Shown here: piece by piece, positions 13,888-17,327 of the stretch
Layout of the letters: each line of letters begins with the position of its first letter
Numbering within the stretch: position 1 is the first letter of the stretch
Assembly (NCBI GenBank): GCA_036733985.1
Contig: DAIMZM010000054.1
Location: forward strand, 1 to 17,327
DNA length: 17,327 nt
Reading direction: 5' to 3'
Origin: DAIMZM01 sp036733985
GTDB lineage: Bacteria; Bacillota; Dehalobacteriia; UBA4068
Translations under genes and position numbers: made by a program
Notes under the pieces: model-generated
Seen by the model: only the letters and a program-made list of their open reading frames with translations
What the model was told of the DNA's origin: nothing
Databases searched by the model: none

Positions 13888-14252
13888 GGCTTTTATTGGC
13901 GAAAGGCAAAGCAGCGCTTGCTTTGCCTCACATCTATGCGCCTTTAATTTAATAAATAGAACCGTAAATAATTTGGCAAATTAGTCTGGCATAGCGCTGG
14001 ATGATTCGTCATGCTTTGATAGCTTAAAATCGCACCATTGGCAAAGCCGGCAAGCGCTGGCCGTTTTCCTGTGTCTGGATGAATGATCGCCATCAGCGGC
14101 CCGGATCAGCTTTTTCAACCCTTAGGCTGGGCGGCTGGGATGATTGGCCTCAGGCTGGGGGAGCGGAATCGGCGCGGTTTTGGGACAACCTGGCGCGCTT
14201 TTGGCGGCTCTGGGCCGTCTGATCATAGGATTATGACAATTTAGGAGGTTAT
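13888..14252 (+). other. 365-base gap between dapA and rnj with two hairpins
   Basis: No gene is supported here. GGCAAAGCA (13905-13913) and TGCTTTGCC (13919-13927) form a 9-pair hairpin with a GCGCT loop shortly after dapA, without a T tract. An AT-rich stretch follows (about 13943-13975). A second hairpin near 14046-14061 (GCCGGC/GCTGGC) is followed by CGTTTTCC and may be a weak terminator. CTTAGGCTGGG (14121-14131) recurs as CTCAGGCTGGG (about 14149-14159). I see no clear promoter for rnj, though one is probably here. The last bases hold its AGGAGG ribosome site (14243-14248). Confidence 0.5.
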
Positions 14253-16508
14253 ATGGAAGAAAGCAAAAACAATAACGATGAAAAAAAGCGGGGTATCGAC
14301 CGGATGGTGAAAGACGCCATCGAGCGGGTGCTGGCCAATGAGGCGGAGCTGGCGGCCCATCAGGAAGCCGCGGCAGCCCAATCCGCCCAGCGCAAAGCCG
14401 GGTTGGCAGCCCAGGCGCAGGCAGCGGAAACTGCCGGGGCGGAGGCCTTGGCCCTGCCGCGCCCGGCCCGGAAGCGCCGGGGCCCCAAGCCGGCGGACGC
14501 GCCTGCCCCAACAATGCCGGAAGAGGCCCCGGCAGCGGCCAAAGCCCTGCCGCCCCAAGAAGCGGCAGCGGCCAAGGGGCCTGCTGCGCCCCGGAAAAGG
14601 CGCGCCCCCAAGAGCCATGCCGCTGAGGCCCCCCCTCAGCCTGAGGCCAAGATCCAAAATAGCGATAAGCTGAAAAACAATGCCGCACCCAGCCGGAAAA
14701 AGCCTGCGGAAAAAGGCCAGAACGGCCGCATGGTGCGCCGGGTAGAGCTGGCCAAGGCAGCGCCGGACGAGCTCTCCCCCTCCCAATTCTTCGGCAGCAA
14801 TAAGCTGGCCCTGCCTTTGCGTTCAACGCAGCCGGCGGAAAAGCGCCAGGCCAACCGGGATTTTAAGCTGCATATCATTCCCCTGGGCGGTTTGGGCGAA
14901 GTGGGCAAGAACATGATGCTGCTGGAATATAACGACGATATCATCGTGATCGACGGCGGCCTGGCTTTCCCCGAGGATGGGATGTACGGCATTGACCTGG
15001 TGATCCCGGATTATTCCTACCTGATCGAGAATAAGGAGAAGGTGCGGGCCTTCCTGCTTACCCATGGGCATGAGGATCATATCGGCGCCATGCCCTATGT
15101 GCTCCGGGATGTGCCGGCGCCGGTTTACGGCTCCACCCTGACCTTAGGCATGCTGAAAGGCAAGCTGAACGAGCATAAGCTGGAAGCGGATCTGCGCCAG
15201 GTCTCCGCCCGGGAGGAAATCAGCGTAGGCCCCTTTAAGGTGGAATTTATCCGCCTGACCCACAGCATCCCCGACGCCATGGGCCTGGCCGTGCATACGC
15301 CGGTGGGCACCATCCTGATGATCAGCGATTTTAAAATGGATATGTCCCCCATCGACGGCAAGCTGATGGATTTCGGCCGTATTTCCGCCCTGGGGGAAAA
15401 GGGCGTGCTGCTGCTGATGAGCGACAGCACCAATGTGGAAAAGGAAGGCTTCTCCGCCAGCGAGCGTACGGTGGGCTATCATTTGGAGCGCTATTTCTTC
15501 GAGGCCAAGGGACGGATCATCGTCACCAGCTTTGCCTCCCATGTGCACCGGGCTCAGCAAGTCCTTTGGGCGGCGGAGCGCTGCGGCCGCAAGGTGGCGG
15601 TGGTGGGCCGGGGCATGCAGAATATGTTCGCCATCGCCTCTTCCCTGGGCTATCTGGATGTGCCGCCCCGGCTGATCATTGATATCGACAAGATCAACGA
15701 TTACCCGGCGGATAAAATCGTGGTCATCACCACCGGCTCCCAGGGCGAGCCCTTAAGCGGCCTGACCCGCATGAGCACCAGCGAACACCGGCAGGTGCAG
15801 ATCATCCCCGGGGATACGGTGATCATCTCCGCCACGCCCATTCCCGGCAATGAAACCACCGTGGCCCGGACCGTGGACAACCTGTTCCGCCTGGGGGCCA
15901 CGGTGATCCACGAGCGGGCCCAGGGCGTCCATGTCAGCGGCCATGCTTCCCGGGAGGAATTGAAGGTGCTGCTGAATATGGTGAAGCCCCGTTTCTTCCT
16001 GCCCATCCACGGGGAGTACCGCATGCTGTACAAGCATTGCGCCCTGGCCCAGCAGGTGGGCATGCCGGAGGAAAACACCATTGTGCTGGAAAACGGCCTG
16101 GTGCTGGAGCTGTCCCGCCGCCATTGCCAGATCAGCGGCTCCGTCCACAGCGGCCGGGTCCTCATTGACGGCCTGGGCGTGGGGGATGTGGGCGCTACCG
16201 TGCTGAAGGAGCGCCGGCAGCTCTCGGAAGGCGGCGTGATCGTGCTGTCCATGATTTACAGCAGGCAGAAAAAATGCCGCATCCTGAACGGGCCGGAAAT
16301 CTATACCCGGGGCTTTATCTTTGAAAAGGAATATGAGCATATCATCGGTGAAATGAAGGAAAAAGTCACGGCCATCTGCAGCCCGGAGCATTTAGCGGAG
16401 ATCAATACCCATGACCTGAGCAATCAGCTCCGCAGCAATCTGGCCAAATACGTGCTGGAACGCACCGGCAGGAAGCCGGTGATTATGGCCATGGTCTCCG
16501 AAGTCTAA
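14253..16508 (+). CDS. rnj: Ribonuclease J with long basic N-terminal extension
   Basis: RNase J is a metallo-beta-lactamase/beta-CASP nuclease with 5'-3' exonuclease and endonuclease activity in mRNA decay and rRNA maturation. The conserved core starts near residue 203 (DFKLHIIPLGGLGEVGKN). Zinc-binding HGHEDHIG is at 271-278, followed by the ISDFKMD, SDSTN, TTGSQGEP, SGHASREEL and PIHGEYRML family motifs. The protein is 751 residues against about 555 for B. subtilis RNase J1/J2. The excess is a 200-residue Ala/Pro/Lys/Arg-rich N-terminus with two similar basic blocks (ARKRRGPKP at 72-80, PRKRRAPKS at 113-121). The ATG at 14253 has AGGAGG 4 bases upstream, and the reading frame is open throughout. 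It is followed by a strong terminator. Confidence 0.97.
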   Translation: MEESKNNNDEKKRGIDRMVKDAIERVLANEAELAAHQEAAAAQSAQRKAGLAAQAQAAETAGAEALALPRPARKRRGPKPADAPAPTMPEEAPAAAKALPPQEAAAAKGPAAPRKRRAPKSHAAEAPPQPEAKIQNSDKLKNNAAPSRKKPAEKGQNGRMVRRVELAKAAPDELSPSQFFGSNKLALPLRSTQPAEKRQANRDFKLHIIPLGGLGEVGKNMMLLEYNDDIIVIDGGLAFPEDGMYGIDLVIPDYSYLIENKEKVRAFLLTHGHEDHIGAMPYVLRDVPAPVYGSTLTLGMLKGKLNEHKLEADLRQVSAREEISVGPFKVEFIRLTHSIPDAMGLAVHTPVGTILMISDFKMDMSPIDGKLMDFGRISALGEKGVLLLMSDSTNVEKEGFSASERTVGYHLERYFFEAKGRIIVTSFASHVHRAQQVLWAAERCGRKVAVVGRGMQNMFAIASSLGYLDVPPRLIIDIDKINDYPADKIVVITTGSQGEPLSGLTRMSTSEHRQVQIIPGDTVIISATPIPGNETTVARTVDNLFRLGATVIHERAQGVHVSGHASREELKVLLNMVKPRFFLPIHGEYRMLYKHCALAQQVGMPEENTIVLENGLVLELSRRHCQISGSVHSGRVLIDGLGVGDVGATVLKERRQLSEGGVIVLSMIYSRQKKCRILNGPEIYTRGFIFEKEYEHIIGEMKEKVTAICSPEHLAEINTHDLSNQLRSNLAKYVLERTGRKPVIMAMVSEV

Positions 16509-16542
16509 GGCCGGCCTGTTCATCAACTGCGCCAACCAAACC

Positions 16543-16571
16543 AAAAGCGCCTCTTTGCCGGGGCGCTTTTT
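16543..16571 (+). terminator. Factor-independent terminator after rnj
   Basis: AAAAGCGCC (16543-16551) pairs perfectly with GGCGCTTTT (16562-16570) over a 10-base loop, ending in a T run (16567-16571). It lies 34 bases after the rnj stop. Confidence 0.87.
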
Positions 16572-16618
16572 GCCGTCCGCTTTTGCCGGGAATTTGGCCC
16601 GGCTATTCATATTTGCCG
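16554..16618 (+). repeat. Four copies of TTTGCCG between rnj and tepA
   Basis: Copies start at 16554, 16569, 16582 and 16612. The spacings are 15, 13 and 30 bases, close to multiples of 15. The first two overlap the rnj terminator; the last two share TTTGCCGGG and a following GAAT or AAT. They could be protein-binding repeats or remnants of a duplication. Confidence 0.4.
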
Positions 16619-16621
16619 GGG

Positions 16622-16635
16622 AATATGCGCATATT
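16622..16635. promoter_or_regulatory. Perfect 14-base palindrome upstream of tepA
   Basis: AATATGCGCATATT is its own reverse complement. It overlaps a possible -10 box TATTAT (16632-16637), for which no good -35 is seen, and lies 52 bases before the tepA start. A dimeric regulator could bind it. Confidence 0.4.
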
Positions 16636-16687
16636 ATCGGCGTTGAGACAAAAAGGGCCAGGCGCTCTGAATCAAGGAGGGGAAGCT

Positions 16688-17327
16688 GTGCGCGCATATC
16701 CGCAAATGTTGAACGAGGTAAATCCTGATTTGCTGCCGGATGAGGGCGGGGATAATCAGGAACAGAATAATCAGGAGCAAAACGAGAATCTGACTGATTT
16801 CGGCCAGATGCAAATGCCCAAGACCCAAAGCGATATCCATGTCATCACCATCATCGGCCAGGTAGAGGGGCATCTGGTCATGCCTTCCCAAAACAAGGCC
16901 ACCAAGTACGAGCATATCATTCCTCAGCTGGTGGCGGTGGAGCAGAGCCCGGAGATCAAGGGCCTGATCGTGATTTTGAACACCGTGGGCGGGGATGTGG
17001 AAGCGGGCCTGGCCATTGCCGAGATCATCGCCACCATGAGCAAGCCCACGGTTTCCCTGGTGCTGGGGGGCGGCCATTCCATCGGTGTGCCCATTGCCGT
17101 GGCGGCGGACCGCTCCTTTATCGCCAGCACTGCCACGATGACCATCCACCCGATCCGCCTGACCGGCATGGTCATCGGCGTACAGCAATCCTTCGATTAT
17201 CTGGAGAAAATGCAGGAGCGGGTCATCAATTTCGTGGTGGAGCATTCCGCGATCACGGCGGAGAAATTCAAAGAAATGATGATGACCACCGGCGAGCTGG
17301 CCCGGGATGTGGGCACGGTGGTGATCG
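16688..17327 (+). CDS. tepA: TepA-type ClpP-like serine protease (cut by window edge)
   Basis: The 213 codons present match the TepA/YmfB family, ClpP-related proteins linked in B. subtilis to protein translocation. An acidic, Asn/Gln-rich N-terminal tail (about 1-48) is followed by the ClpP fold: NTVGGDVEAGLAIAE (98-112), LVLGGGHSIGVPIAV (124-138) with the probable nucleophile S131, and TMTIHPIRLTG (150-160) with H154. The start is GTG at 16688 with a strong AAGGAGGGG (16674-16682). The frame stays open to the window edge, with perhaps 30-40 residues missing. It follows rnj as in B. subtilis (rnjB-tepA-spoIIIE), so spoIIIE/ftsK may lie next. The terminator and palindrome before it suggest separate expression from rnj. 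Confidence 0.93.
   Translation, partial: MRAYPQMLNEVNPDLLPDEGGDNQEQNNQEQNENLTDFGQMQMPKTQSDIHVITIIGQVEGHLVMPSQNKATKYEHIIPQLVAVEQSPEIKGLIVILNTVGGDVEAGLAIAEIIATMSKPTVSLVLGGGHSIGVPIAVAADRSFIASTATMTIHPIRLTGMVIGVQQSFDYLEKMQERVINFVVEHSAITAEKFKEMMMTTGELARDVGTVVI

Noticed and set aside
1..17327. CRISPR arrays, rRNA genes, insertion-sequence transposases
   Set aside because: No regularly spaced long repeats, no rRNA-like sequence and no transposase or integrase motifs were seen on either strand.

Overview
The window comes from a fairly GC-rich, spore-forming Bacillota, most likely class Clostridia. The sporulation gene spoIVA lies at the left edge. The order der-plsY-gpsA-spoIVA on the left and asd-dapA-rnj-tepA on the right match arrangements known from Bacillus and Clostridia. 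I cannot place it to genus.

The genes diverge from a regulatory interval at 6268-6612. Leftward (minus strand) run a BTAD-type transcriptional regulator, a PDZ/radical-SAM-like DUF512 protein, the ribosome-assembly GTPase der, the phospholipid genes plsY and gpsA (overlapping by 4 bases), and the start of spoIVA. A 211-base inverted-repeat element with a cloverleaf-like centre sits between der and plsY. A factor-independent terminator closes gpsA, and a possible sigma-E promoter for spoIVA overlaps it.

Rightward (plus strand) the first block is a tight accessory cluster: a transglutaminase-fold lipoprotein, a GspF/PilC-like inner-membrane protein, four small proteins each with one N-terminal membrane segment (one DUF4860, one pseudopilin-like, one PilX-like, one unassigned), and a PilT-type ATPase. 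Three of the junctions are 4-base ATGA overlaps, so the set is probably translated as a unit. It resembles a stripped-down type IV pilus or type II secretion machine, but no PilB/GspE ATPase, canonical major pilin or prepilin peptidase is present here. The divergent regulator carries a degenerate GGDEF-like C-terminus and is the obvious candidate controller. This cluster is the most interesting part of the window.

The second plus-strand block is housekeeping: asd and dapA (lysine/diaminopimelate synthesis), an RNase J with a roughly 200-residue basic Ala/Pro-rich N-terminal extension, a clear terminator, and tepA (ClpP-like), which runs off the right edge. Function calls rest on motif recognition from the translated sequence. 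No database search was possible.
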